Assembly: GCF_014202075.1 (NCBI RefSeq) | Contig: NZ_JACHFZ010000003.1 | Coordinates: 248,001-312,000 of the forward strand | DNA from: Brevundimonas basaltis | Lineage (GTDB): Bacteria > Pseudomonadota > Alphaproteobacteria > Caulobacterales > Caulobacteraceae | DNA: 64,000 nucleotides | Direction: 5' to 3' | Part shown: piece after piece, positions 17,173 through 26,267 of the stretch | Layout: each line of letters begins with the position of its first letter | Position numbering within the stretch: the first letter of the stretch is position 1 | Made by a program: the position numbers and the translations under genes | Notes under the pieces: generated by a model | The model's database searches: none | What the model saw: only the letters and a program-made list of their open reading frames with translations | Told to the model about the DNA's origin: nothing

Positions 17173-17703
17173 TCAGGCCTCCGCGACCGGCTCCGGCCCC
17201 AGCAGCCGCCGGATCCACGGCCAGGCCCTGACCACCGCCGAGATGAAGCCGACCACCGTCGACACCCACTGGAACGCCGTCCAGACCCAGCCGAACAGAT
17301 CGCCGCCGCCGATCCACTGGCCGATCGGGAACAGCACCCGCGACACGCCGATCTGGAACGCCGCATAGGCCTCGGAATATTCGATCGAGCGGTCAGCGAA
17401 GAAGGCGATGACCACCGCCGCCGACACTGGCGCCCACAGCAACGGCAGCGCCAGCAACCCCGCCAGCAGCAGCACGACCAGCCTGGTCCCCACCGTCTCG
17501 CGCCCGGCCAGGCTGGCGACCACCCCCGCCCCCAGCGTCAGCCCGACCAGCAGAAGCCCCGCCGGCAACGCCCAATCCGCCGCCGTCATCAGGTCGGTGA
17601 CGAACAGCGCCGCCAGGATCGCCGTCCCCGACAGCAGAAACCCCGCCACCCACACGGCGGCGTATTGCCCGAGCCGGCGTTTCAGATGGGCCAGACTGAC
17701 CAT
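17173..17703 (-). CDS. integral membrane protein, unknown
   Basis: The protein is 176 residues from ATG 17703; an in-frame start at 17739 would add 12. It has about four hydrophobic segments: AVWVAGFLLSGTAILAALFV, ALPAGLLLVGLTLGAGVVASL, LVVLLLAGLLALPLLWAPVSAAVVIAFF, and a C-terminal amphipathic region with VWTAFQWVSTVVGFISAVV. No family is recognised. It is convergent with the mini-rod gene, 4 nt away, and its upstream side abuts the heptamer array. Confidence 0.65.
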   Translation of the reverse strand: MVSLAHLKRRLGQYAAVWVAGFLLSGTAILAALFVTDLMTAADWALPAGLLLVGLTLGAGVVASLAGRETVGTRLVVLLLAGLLALPLLWAPVSAAVVIAFFADRSIEYSEAYAAFQIGVSRVLFPIGQWIGGGDLFGWVWTAFQWVSTVVGFISAVVRAWPWIRRLLGPEPVAEA

Positions 17704-17756
17704 GGGGCCAGAGTGCCCCTCTCCGACGGCGCTGTCCATTGGCCGAACGGCGGTCG

Positions 17757-17873
17757 GGGTTCAGGGTGTCGGGTGTCGGGTGTAGGGTCTTGTCCCTACC
17801 GCCCAATCCCTAAGCCCTAAGCCCTAAGCCCTAACCCCTAAGCCCTAAGCCCTAAGCCCTAACCCCTAACCCC
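17757..17873. repeat. paired heptamer arrays (G-rich then C-rich), no gene inside
   Basis: Five GGG tracts spaced exactly 7 nt apart (17757, 17764, 17771, 17778, 17785; unit GGGTGTC) are followed after TCTTGT by about twelve CCC tracts. The last ten are in strict 7-nt phase from 17808 to 17873 (units CCCTAAG and CCCTAAC). The junction GTAGGG-TCTTGT-CCCTAC can form a hairpin. The array lies between a leftward membrane-protein gene and the DUF1428 gene. The organisation equals that around the four-helix-bundle gene at 23.7-24.2 kb, minus the gene. Confidence 0.9.
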
Positions 17874-17893
17874 CAGCCCCCGGAGCCCCCCCC

Positions 17894-18244
17894 ATGTCCT
17901 ACATCACCGGCTTCCTGACCCCCGTGAAAGCCGCCGACAAGGCGCGCTACATCGAGTCCGCCCGCAAATCCTGGCCGGCGTTCCAGAAGTACGGCGCGCT
18001 GGAACAGGTCGAAAACTGGGGCGACGACATTCGGCCCGGCAAGGTCACCGGCTTCGACCTGGCCGTGAAGCTCGAGGACGGCGAGGTCCCGGTCTTCTCC
18101 TGGCTCCGCTGGCCCGACAAGGCGACCGCCGACAAATGCTGGGCCCAAATGCAGGACGACCCCGACTTCCAGAACATGGACATGCCCTTCGACGGCAAAC
18201 GCATGATGTGGGGCGGCTTCGAGCCGATCTTCGAGGGCCGCTAG
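17894..18244 (+). CDS. DUF1428 (YbaA-like) protein
   Basis: The 116-residue protein matches the DUF1428 family over its whole length: MSYITGFLTPVKAADKARYIE, FQKYGALEQVENWGDDIRPGKVTGF, FSWLRWPDKATADKCWAQM, and a terminal MPFDGKRMMWGGFEPIFE. The fold is a ferredoxin-like alpha/beta dimeric barrel and its function is not established. The start at 17894 follows a C-run about 20 nt after the heptamer array. Confidence 0.9.
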   Translation: MSYITGFLTPVKAADKARYIESARKSWPAFQKYGALEQVENWGDDIRPGKVTGFDLAVKLEDGEVPVFSWLRWPDKATADKCWAQMQDDPDFQNMDMPFDGKRMMWGGFEPIFEGR

Positions 18245-18257
18245 CCAGCCGAGACTC

Positions 18258-18280
18258 CCTTCTCCCCCGGGGGGAGAAGG
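18258..18280. repeat. perfect short palindrome, REP-like
   Basis: A 23-bp near-perfect palindrome built of CCTTCTCCCCC and GGGGGAGAAGG begins 14 nt after the DUF1428 stop. It can form an 11-bp stem. There is no T run on either side, so it is more likely a dispersed repeat than a Rho-independent terminator, though it may slow RNA decay. Confidence 0.55.
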
Positions 18281-18368
18281 TCCGTTCGGCCTCCCCATCC
18301 CCACCTTCCGCCGCCGTTTACCCTCTTTGACAGGGAACCCTTGCCCCCCGGCGTGCGATACCTCCGGC

Positions 18369-18521
18369 ATGCCTGCCGCCGCCATGACCGATGAAGACCG
18401 CGAGCTCGACGCCCTGTGGCGCGAGCGCTTCGGAGAGCCCCTGCCCATCCTCGGCGCCGCCGACATCGTCCGCGCCGTCCTCGCCCGCTCCGACCCGCCC
18501 CCCGCCGCCGAAGCCGCCTGA
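18369..18521 (+). CDS. 50-residue hypothetical protein
   Basis: The product is MPAAAMTDEDRELDALWRERFGEPLPILGAADIVRAVLARSDPPPAAEAA in outline, beginning at ATG 18369 or 18384. It has a charged helix (EDRELDALWRERFGEPLP) and a second helix. No domain is recognised. Acidic and amphipathic composition with normal codon use supports a real gene, but the size makes this tentative. Confidence 0.45.
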   Translation: MPAAAMTDEDRELDALWRERFGEPLPILGAADIVRAVLARSDPPPAAEAA

Positions 18522-18546
18522 GGGCGGTCGAGCAGGGAGACGCGCC

Positions 18547-18600
18547 GTCTCCTCCCCGTCGCGCAGCGATGGGGAGGGGGACCCCGAAGGGGTGGAGGGG
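18547..18600. repeat. palindromic GC-rich repeat upstream of the MmeI-like gene
   Basis: The sequence runs GTCTCCTCCCC, a short variable loop, GGGGAGGGGGACC, a second small hairpin, then GGTGGAGGGG. The same string pattern occurs inside the coding sequence at 20261-20308, and a relative lies at 47324-47407. It fills most of the 158-bp gap between the small protein gene and the restriction-modification gene. Confidence 0.75.
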
Positions 18601-18679
18601 TTCCGGGAGGCAAGCCCCCGGCTCCCCGCTTGCAACGCCCCCGCGAACCGGGCCAAGTGCGCGGCGGGGAGAGCCGCGC

Positions 18680-21600
18680 TTGGATATCGATACCTTCATC
18701 ACGCGCTGGAGCGAGGCCCGCGGCGGGGCGGAACGCGCCAACTATCAGATGTTCCTGTCGGAACTGTGCGAGGCGTTGGACCTGCCGCGCCCCGACCCGG
18801 CCAGCGACGACACCCGCAGCAACGACTACGTCTTCGAGCGCGGCGTGAAACGGCGCGAATCCGAGGGCGTCGCCTCGACCCTGCGCATCGACCTCTACAA
18901 GCGCGGCTGTTTCATCCTCGAAGCCAAACAGTCGCGCGCCAGCCAGCGGGACGACCAGCCCTCCCGCTTCAAGGCCGACGAGACCGCCTCGACCGCCGCC
19001 AGCGAGGGTCGTTGGGACGTGCTGATGCGCAGCGCCCGCCGTCAGGCCGAGGACTATGCCTTCCGCCTGCCCGCCGACCACCCGGCCCCGCCCTTCATCA
19101 TCGTCTGCGACGTCGGCTATGTGTTCGAGGTCTATGCCGATTTCTCCGGCTCGGGCCGGGCCTATGGCCATTTCCCCGACCGCAAGGGCTTCCGCATCCG
19201 GCTGGAGGACCTGCGCCGTCCCGAAATCGTCGACCGGCTCAGGGCCATCTGGACCGAGCCGCAGACGCTCGACCCGTCGCGCCACGCCGCCCGCGTCACG
19301 CGCGAGATCGCCGAACGCCTCGCCGCCGTGTCCAAACGACTGGAAGCCAAACACCCGCCGGAAGAGGTGGCGCATTTCCTTATGCGTTGCATCTTCACCA
19401 TGTTCGCCGAGGACACCGACCTGCTGCCCAAGGGTCAGTTCACCGCCCTGCTGCGCGACTGCCTCGACGGCCCCGACAGCTTCGCCCCCCTGCTGCGCGA
19501 CCTGTGGAAGCGGATGGACGACCCGGTCTACGAGAACCGCTTCTTCTCGGGCTTCAAGACCCATCTGCGCCACTTCAACGGCAGCCTGTTCAAGGACGCC
19601 CGTGCCTTCCCGATGGATCGGGAAGAGATCGGCGAACTGCTGGCCGCCTCGACCCACGACTGGCGTTTTGTCGAACCGGCCATCTTCGGCACCCTGCTGG
19701 AACAAGCACTGGAACCGGGCGAGCGACGCTCTCTCGGGGCCCATTACACGCCCCGATCCTATGTCGAACGGCTGGTCGAGGTGACGGTGATGGAGCCGCT
19801 GCGCACCGACTGGAACACGGCCCTGCTGAAGGCCGGAGATGCCCGCGACTACGACGACCTCAAGGGGGCGGTGGCCACCATCCGCGCCTTCCATCACCAG
19901 CTCTGCACCACCCGCGTGCTCGACCCGGCCTGCGGCACCGGCAACTTCCTCTATGTCGCGCTGGAGCTGATGAAACGGCTGGAGGGCGAGGTGCTGGAGG
20001 CCCTGGCCGAACTGGGCCAGACCGAGGGCATCGGTTTCGAGACCGTCGATCCGCACCAGTTCCTGGGCATCGAGCTCAACGTCCGCGCCGCCGCCATCGC
20101 CGAACTGGTGCTGTGGATCGGCTATCTGCAACAACACTACCGCAACAGCCGCGAACACCCCGCTGAACCCATCCTCAAGGCCTTCGGCAACATCCAGCAG
20201 AAGGACGCGGTCCTGACCTGGGACGGTTATCCCGAGCTGCAGTTCGAGATGCAGCCCCCCGTCTCCTCCCCACAACGTGGGGAGGGGGACCGCGAAGCGG
20301 TGGAGGGGCAAGCGGCCGCACAGAGCCCGCAGGCAACCGTCCAGACCTATCCCAAGGCCCGCCGCCCCGACTGGCCCGACGCCGAGTTCATCGTCGGCAA
20401 CCCACCGTTCATCGGCGGCAAGGACCTGCGCTCAAGGATGATGCCCGGCTATGCCGAGGCGCTGTGGACGGCGCATCCGCACATGAACGAGAGCGCCGAT
20501 TTCGTCATGTACTGGTGGGACCACGCCGCCGAACTGCTGACCCGCAAGAAGACACCCCTGCGCCGCTTCGGCCTCGTCACCACAAACTCCATCAGCCAAG
20601 TGTTCCAGCGCCGGGTGATGGAGCGCCACCTGAAAGCCAAGGCTCCGGTGTCGGTCATCTTCGCCGTGCCGGACCATCCGTGGACCAAGGCGACGAAAGA
20701 CAGCGCGGCGGTGCGGATCGCTATGACCGTTGCGCGGGCTGGACAGCACGACGGCACGTTGCTGGACATCACCGCAGAAGCTGGGCTGGACACAGACGAA
20801 CCGAGACTTTCGTTCGCCTCAGATCAGGGAAATATCAACTCTGACCTATCGCTCGGTGTCGATGTTACGTCCGCTCAGCCGATTACAGCAAATGAAGGTC
20901 TTTGTTCACCGGGTGTGAAGCTGCACGGTGCCGGGTTCATCGTTAGCCCCGAGCATGCTGCCCATTTGGGGCTAGGTCGACGACCGGGACTGGAGGCACA
21001 TCTTCGGCACTATCGAAACGGGCGAGACCTCATGGGCCGATCCCGAGGCGTTATGGTGATCGATCTTTTCGGATTAAGTGCAGAAGAGGTGAGGCAGGCG
21101 TATCCCGAGGTTTATCAGCACCTGCTTGAAACCGTGAAGCCGGAAAGGGATACGAACGCGCGAGCGTATCGGAGAGAAAACTGGTGGCTTTTCGGAGAAA
21201 ACAACCCGCGAGCACGGGAAGCGTGGTCGGCCCTTCCACGGATAATCACTACAGTTGAGACCACAAAGCACCGGGTGTTTCTGTTCCTGGAGACAAGCAT
21301 CCTGCCGGACAATAAACTTCTGGCGATCGCCTCACACGAGGGAGAACACCTAGCCGTCCTTTCGTCTCGGATTCACTTCCGCTGGTACATTGCGAACTCC
21401 GCGATGCTGGGCGTGTACGATCAGGAAGCGGTCTGGGTAAAATCCCGCTGCTTCGACCCCTTCCCCTTCCCCGACCCGTCCGAAGCCATCCGCGCCACCC
21501 TCCGCGCTCTCGGCGAGGAGCTCGACGCCACCCGCAAGACGGTGCAGGCCGAGCATCCGGACCTGACCCTGACCGGCCTGTACAATGTGCTGGAGAAGGT

Positions 21601-22132
21601 CCGCGCCGGGGCCGACCTCAGCGAGGCCGAGACCGATGTGAAGGCGCGCGGCCGGGTGCTGATCCTCAAGGAATTGCACGACCAGATCGACCGGGCGACC
21701 GCCGACGCCTACGGCTGGCCCCACGACCTGACCGACGAGCAGATTCTGGAGAAGCTGGTCGCCCTGAACGCCGAACGCGCGAAGGAAGAGGCCGCCGGGC
21801 ACGTGCGCTGGCTGCGCCCCGACTACCAGATCCCCCGTTTCGCCAAGGGGGCCGCCGCGCCGAAGTCCGGCGAGCTCGACCTCGGCGCCGTGGTGGCGAT
21901 CGACAAGGGGCTGCCGGCCTTCCCGAAAGACAAGGGCGAACAGGTCATGGCCATCCGCGCCGTGCTCCAGTCGGCGGGTCGGCCCATGGACGCCGCCGCC
22001 GTGTCTCGCGCCTTCAAGGGCGGCGGCAAGAAGATCGAGCAACGCGTGGTGCAGGCGCTCAACACCCTCGTCCGCTACGCCGAGATCACCGCCCTGCCCG
22101 ACGGAACCTTCGCGGCGCGAAGGGCGGCGTAA
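18680..22132 (+). CDS. MmeI-like (type IIL) restriction-modification protein
   Basis: From TTG 18680, after GGGGAGAG, the product has 1150 residues. The N-terminal nuclease region has IDLYKRGCFILEAKQ, with Asp71 and Glu81-x-Lys83, the D-x9-ExK spacing known in MmeI. A helical spacer follows. The methyltransferase has motif I DPACGTGNF (415-423) and motif IV NPPF (574-577), typical of N6-adenine enzymes. About residues 690-915 should be the target-recognition domain and have clearly lower GC. A C-terminal domain (PDGTFAARRAA end) follows. Such proteins cut and methylate with one polypeptide and need no partner gene. Residues about 528-543 are encoded by a palindromic repeat. The frame is open 88 codons upstream, but those encode Arg-rich sequence from the repeat. 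Confidence 0.88.
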   Translation: MDIDTFITRWSEARGGAERANYQMFLSELCEALDLPRPDPASDDTRSNDYVFERGVKRRESEGVASTLRIDLYKRGCFILEAKQSRASQRDDQPSRFKADETASTAASEGRWDVLMRSARRQAEDYAFRLPADHPAPPFIIVCDVGYVFEVYADFSGSGRAYGHFPDRKGFRIRLEDLRRPEIVDRLRAIWTEPQTLDPSRHAARVTREIAERLAAVSKRLEAKHPPEEVAHFLMRCIFTMFAEDTDLLPKGQFTALLRDCLDGPDSFAPLLRDLWKRMDDPVYENRFFSGFKTHLRHFNGSLFKDARAFPMDREEIGELLAASTHDWRFVEPAIFGTLLEQALEPGERRSLGAHYTPRSYVERLVEVTVMEPLRTDWNTALLKAGDARDYDDLKGAVATIRAFHHQLCTTRVLDPACGTGNFLYVALELMKRLEGEVLEALAELGQTEGIGFETVDPHQFLGIELNVRAAAIAELVLWIGYLQQHYRNSREHPAEPILKAFGNIQQKDAVLTWDGYPELQFEMQPPVSSPQRGEGDREAVEGQAAAQSPQATVQTYPKARRPDWPDAEFIVGNPPFIGGKDLRSRMMPGYAEALWTAHPHMNESADFVMYWWDHAAELLTRKKTPLRRFGLVTTNSISQVFQRRVMERHLKAKAPVSVIFAVPDHPWTKATKDSAAVRIAMTVARAGQHDGTLLDITAEAGLDTDEPRLSFASDQGNINSDLSLGVDVTSAQPITANEGLCSPGVKLHGAGFIVSPEHAAHLGLGRRPGLEAHLRHYRNGRDLMGRSRGVMVIDLFGLSAEEVRQAYPEVYQHLLETVKPERDTNARAYRRENWWLFGENNPRAREAWSALPRIITTVETTKHRVFLFLETSILPDNKLLAIASHEGEHLAVLSSRIHFRWYIANSAMLGVYDQEAVWVKSRCFDPFPFPDPSEAIRATLRALGEELDATRKTVQAEHPDLTLTGLYNVLEKVRAGADLSEAETDVKARGRVLILKELHDQIDRATADAYGWPHDLTDEQILEKLVALNAERAKEEAAGHVRWLRPDYQIPRFAKGAAAPKSGELDLGAVVAIDKGLPAFPKDKGEQVMAIRAVLQSAGRPMDAAAVSRAFKGGGKKIEQRVVQALNTLVRYAEITALPDGTFAARRAA
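20261..20308. repeat. palindromic repeat inserted in frame in the MmeI-like gene
   Basis: This copy (GTCTCCTCCCC, loop, GGGGAGGGGGACC, then GGTGGAGGGG) matches the repeat at 18547-18600 just upstream of the same gene. It is translated as roughly VSSPQRGEGDREAVEG, with no stop or frame change. It lies between methyltransferase motifs I and IV, in a position likely to be a surface loop. Confidence 0.8.
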
Positions 22133-22156
22133 CGGGGACCGCAAACGCGCCCCCCC

Positions 22157-22906
22157 TCACCGGCAGAACCGCGTCTCCGTCGCCTCCAGATGCAGGTGGT
22201 CATGGTGCACCGCATTGTAGTCCGGGCTCAGCACCGTCCCGAAAATCCGGCAGGCGTCGTCGCGCACCCGCCGCAGGAAGCGCGCCTCCGGGCCGTCGCC
22301 GCGCCAGTCCGCCGTCAGGGTGATGCGCCGCCCGTCGCGCAGCCGCACCCCCGACACGTCCAGCGCCGCCGCCTGGGCATGGGCGCTGATGCGGGTGCTG
22401 CCGGCCCCGTTGTTCACATTGCGGCAAGCGTAGGCCCCCATGTGGTCGATCTGGACCACGTCCGAGCCGAGGATCTCGCGCGCCGCCGGCTCCAGCGACT
22501 GGCGCCGCCAGACGCTGACGGCCAGGGCGAGGCGGCAGGTCATCCTGACGTCGCCGGGGTTCATCCGCGCCACCGTGCCCATGTCGGCCCCCAGCAGCCC
22601 CGCCTGCACCTGGCCGCAGGCGGCGCTGTCGACCCGGTCCGGCGTCGGGCTGAAGCGCACGCGCGCCGCGGTCAGTTCGGCCACGCAGCGGTTCAGGTCG
22701 GTGCTTTCGCGCAGGACGGCCGACCCCGTCGCCCCGTCGATCGGCCGGTCGATCAGCCCGCCGACCAGCGCCGCCTCCGGTCGTCCGGGCGCCGCGGGCG
22801 TGGGGCCGTAGGGCGGACGCTCGGGCAGCATCGGGCTGCACCCGGCGAGGATCGACAACAGTCCGGCCAGAACGGCGGATCGGGGAAGGCGGCGGGGCGA
22901 GCTCAT
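22157..22906 (-). CDS. extensin-like C-terminal domain lipoprotein
   Basis: From ATG 22906 the product has 249 residues. It starts with a lipoprotein signal (RSAVLAGLLSILAGC) and a Pro-rich linker. The extensin-like C-terminal domain follows: RVDSAACGQVQAG, MTCRLALAVSVW, YACRNVNNGAGSTRISAHAQAAALDVSGVRL and HHDHLHLEATETRFCR. The SAHAQAAALD and HDHLH motifs hold the His-Asp-His zinc ligands of this peptidase M15-like fold. A cell-envelope peptidase or binding role is likely. It is convergent with the MmeI-like gene. Confidence 0.88.
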   Translation of the reverse strand: MSSPRRLPRSAVLAGLLSILAGCSPMLPERPPYGPTPAAPGRPEAALVGGLIDRPIDGATGSAVLRESTDLNRCVAELTAARVRFSPTPDRVDSAACGQVQAGLLGADMGTVARMNPGDVRMTCRLALAVSVWRRQSLEPAAREILGSDVVQIDHMGAYACRNVNNGAGSTRISAHAQAAALDVSGVRLRDGRRITLTADWRGDGPEARFLRRVRDDACRIFGTVLSPDYNAVHHDHLHLEATETRFCR

Positions 22907-23016
22907 CCGCGCGACGCTAGCTGATTCCCGCCCGGGTCCGGGGTTCACGACATGGCGAGCGGGTCCGGGGACCGCCCTCCCGCGGCGTCACCCCGCCTCC
23001 CGGTCGCGTCGCCCCC

Positions 23017-23133
23017 TCAAACCTCCTCCGCCCAGTCCATCCCCCGCCCTCGCCGCCACGCGCACTGCCGCTGCATGTATCCCGCCGGGCTCTCCGGCGG
23101 CCGCGGCGGCCACAGGTCGCCGGCCTCGTTCCA
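23017..23133 (-). pseudogene. possible 38-codon coding remnant
   Basis: On the minus strand, directly after a TAA, 38 codons read WNEAGDLWPPRPPESPAG then YMQRQCAWRRGRGMDWAEEV before TGA. Composition looks protein-like (Trp, Met, acidic residues), unlike the Arg/Pro/Ala-only shadow frames around it. No plausible start precedes it apart from an internal ATG giving 19 residues. It lies just downstream of the helix-turn-helix gene. It may be the end of a decayed gene. The rest of 22907-23156 shows nothing else. Confidence 0.25.
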
Positions 23134-23156
23134 TTAGCGGTCGGCCCGGCCCCTCC

Positions 23157-23609
23157 TCACCCCTCCGGATAATCCCTCAGCGCCTCCGCCCGAAGGAAGG
23201 CCAGCGCGGCCTGCCGGCCCGGCTCCTGCGGGTCGACGAAGCCCGGGTCATCCAGCCGGCGGGTCAGGTCGGTGAAGGCGAGGGCCGCCTTCAGCCCGGC
23301 CAGCGCCTTCTGGCCGTCGCCGCGCGCCATGGCCGCCGCCGCGTGGTCAAGGCAGGCTTCCAGCGCGGCGTGGCGGTCGACCGGCGCGGCCCCGGCGACG
23401 GCCTCCACGGCGTCCGGTAGCTCGCGGTCCAGCCCGGCCGCGACGGCCGCGCGGGTCCAGCCCTCGCGGCTGGCCTTCTTCCTCAGATTGTGCAGGCCGA
23501 CATCGAAGCGCCGCGCCAGCGACGGCCCCGACTCCCCGGCGACGTAGGCCTCGCGCACCCGCCGCCAGGTGTCCGGGCCGCGATATTTCCGCATCCGGTA
23601 GTGGTCCAT
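23157..23609 (-). CDS. helix-turn-helix protein, paralogue A
   Basis: The 150-residue protein begins MDHYRMRKYRGPDTWRRVREAYVAGESGPSLARRFDVGLHNLRKKASREGW, a homeodomain-like helix-turn-helix (GPSLARRFDVGLHNLRKKA). The helical C-terminal part (AALEACLDHAAAAMARGDGQKALAGLKAALAFTDLTRRL) has no assigned domain. The first 52 residues are nearly identical to those of the protein at 38953-39369, while the C-termini diverge. It may be a DNA-binding regulator or a phage terminase small-subunit-like protein. Neither can be shown. Confidence 0.7.
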   Translation of the reverse strand: MDHYRMRKYRGPDTWRRVREAYVAGESGPSLARRFDVGLHNLRKKASREGWTRAAVAAGLDRELPDAVEAVAGAAPVDRHAALEACLDHAAAAMARGDGQKALAGLKAALAFTDLTRRLDDPGFVDPQEPGRQAALAFLRAEALRDYPEG

Positions 23610-23727
23610 GCGGGCACGGGAGCACGCGGGGGCGTCAAAAACGGTCGTGGCGGTAGCCGTTGTCCCGCAATTCTCCGGCGGAAGTCGCCGAAGTCGTCGC
23701 CGGGCGGTGGTCGAATTCCCTGTCGGA

Positions 23728-23772
23728 GGGCTTAGGGCTTGGGGCTTGGGGCTTAGGGCTTAGGGCTTAGGG
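23728..23772 (+). repeat. left heptamer array of the four-helix-bundle cassette
   Basis: Seven G tracts begin at 7-nt steps from 23728 to 23770 (units GGGCTTA with two GGGCTTG variants). It reads as TTAGGGC repeats on the plus strand and is the inverted counterpart of the array at 24201-24239. It lies in the 236-bp gap between the helix-turn-helix gene and the four-helix-bundle gene, 73 nt before the latter's start. Confidence 0.92.
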
Positions 23773-23845
23773 TTGAGCGCTGTTGAAGGTCGGACAACTT
23801 TAGGGCTACGTCTTCGCATCGGGATCTGGATCCGGGGAGGGAGGC

Positions 23846-24217
23846 GTGGGCGACCGCATTCGAGGGTACCGCGACTTGCTGATCTGGCAGCGCGCCATGG
23901 CGATTGCGGAACAGACCTATCTGCTCAGCCGCGCCTTCCCGAGGGATGAGCAATTCGGCCTGACTTCACAGGCGCGGCGAGCCGCCGTGTCGGTGGCTGC
24001 GAATATCGCCGAGGGCTACGGCCGGGGCACGCGACCGTCCTACGCCAGCTTCGTCCGCATCGCCCAAGGCTCTCTGAAGGAGCTGGAGACCCACCTGATC
24101 CTCGCCGAGCGCGTCGGAGCGGCGAAAGCCGGCTCCACCGACCCGATCCTCGCCGATGCGGATGAACTGGGACGGATGCTCAGGGCCCTGCTCACCAAGC
24201 TAAGCCCTAAGCCCTAA
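23846..24217 (+). CDS. four-helix-bundle protein (23S rRNA intervening-sequence protein family)
   Basis: The 123-residue protein starts at GTG 23846 behind GGAGGG. It has the family pattern: IRGYRDLLIWQRAMAIAEQTY, FGLTSQARRAAVSVAANIAEGYGRG (signature AANIAEGYGR at 51-60), then SLKELETHLILAERVG. Family members are basic helical-bundle proteins first found in 23S rRNA intervening sequences and related in fold to the Avd protein of diversity-generating retroelements; the biochemical role is unknown. No rRNA is present here. The last residues (LSPKP) and the stop are encoded by the right heptamer array. The gene with its two arrays forms a 510-bp unit. Confidence 0.9.
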   Translation: MGDRIRGYRDLLIWQRAMAIAEQTYLLSRAFPRDEQFGLTSQARRAAVSVAANIAEGYGRGTRPSYASFVRIAQGSLKELETHLILAERVGAAKAGSTDPILADADELGRMLRALLTKLSPKP

Positions 24218-24234
24218 GCCCTAAGCCCTAAGCC

Positions 24235-24239
<5 letters not shown>
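24201..24239 (-). repeat. right heptamer array shared by two gene ends
   Basis: Five CCC tracts in 7-nt phase (24205, 24212, 24219, 24226, 24233) read CCCTAAG on the plus strand, that is, CTTAGGG on the minus strand. The TAA at 24215-24217 ends the four-helix-bundle gene and the CTA at 24235-24237 is the rpoD stop codon read in reverse. On the rpoD sense strand the array forms five GGG tracts with 4-nt loops directly after the stop, enough for a G-quadruplex. Confidence 0.92.
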
Positions 24240-26199
<1,960 letters not shown>

Positions 26200-26267
26200 T
26201 CAATCTGTCTCCGCGGTGGAGGGCTGATCAGGCCGTCCGCCAATACAACGTGTGGCGGGTCCGTTTG

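Noticed and set aside
17757-17873. CRISPR-like array
   Set aside because: The period is 7 nt with no spacers or 25-35-nt repeats, so it is a microsatellite-type array and not CRISPR.
18680-22132. Single-function orphan methyltransferase
   Set aside because: The N-terminal Asp71 / Glu81-x-Lys83 set has the spacing of the MmeI nuclease site, so a combined restriction-modification protein is more likely.
23157-23609. Phage or gene-transfer-agent terminase small subunit
   Set aside because: The helix-turn-helix would fit, but no large terminase, portal or capsid gene is near either copy.
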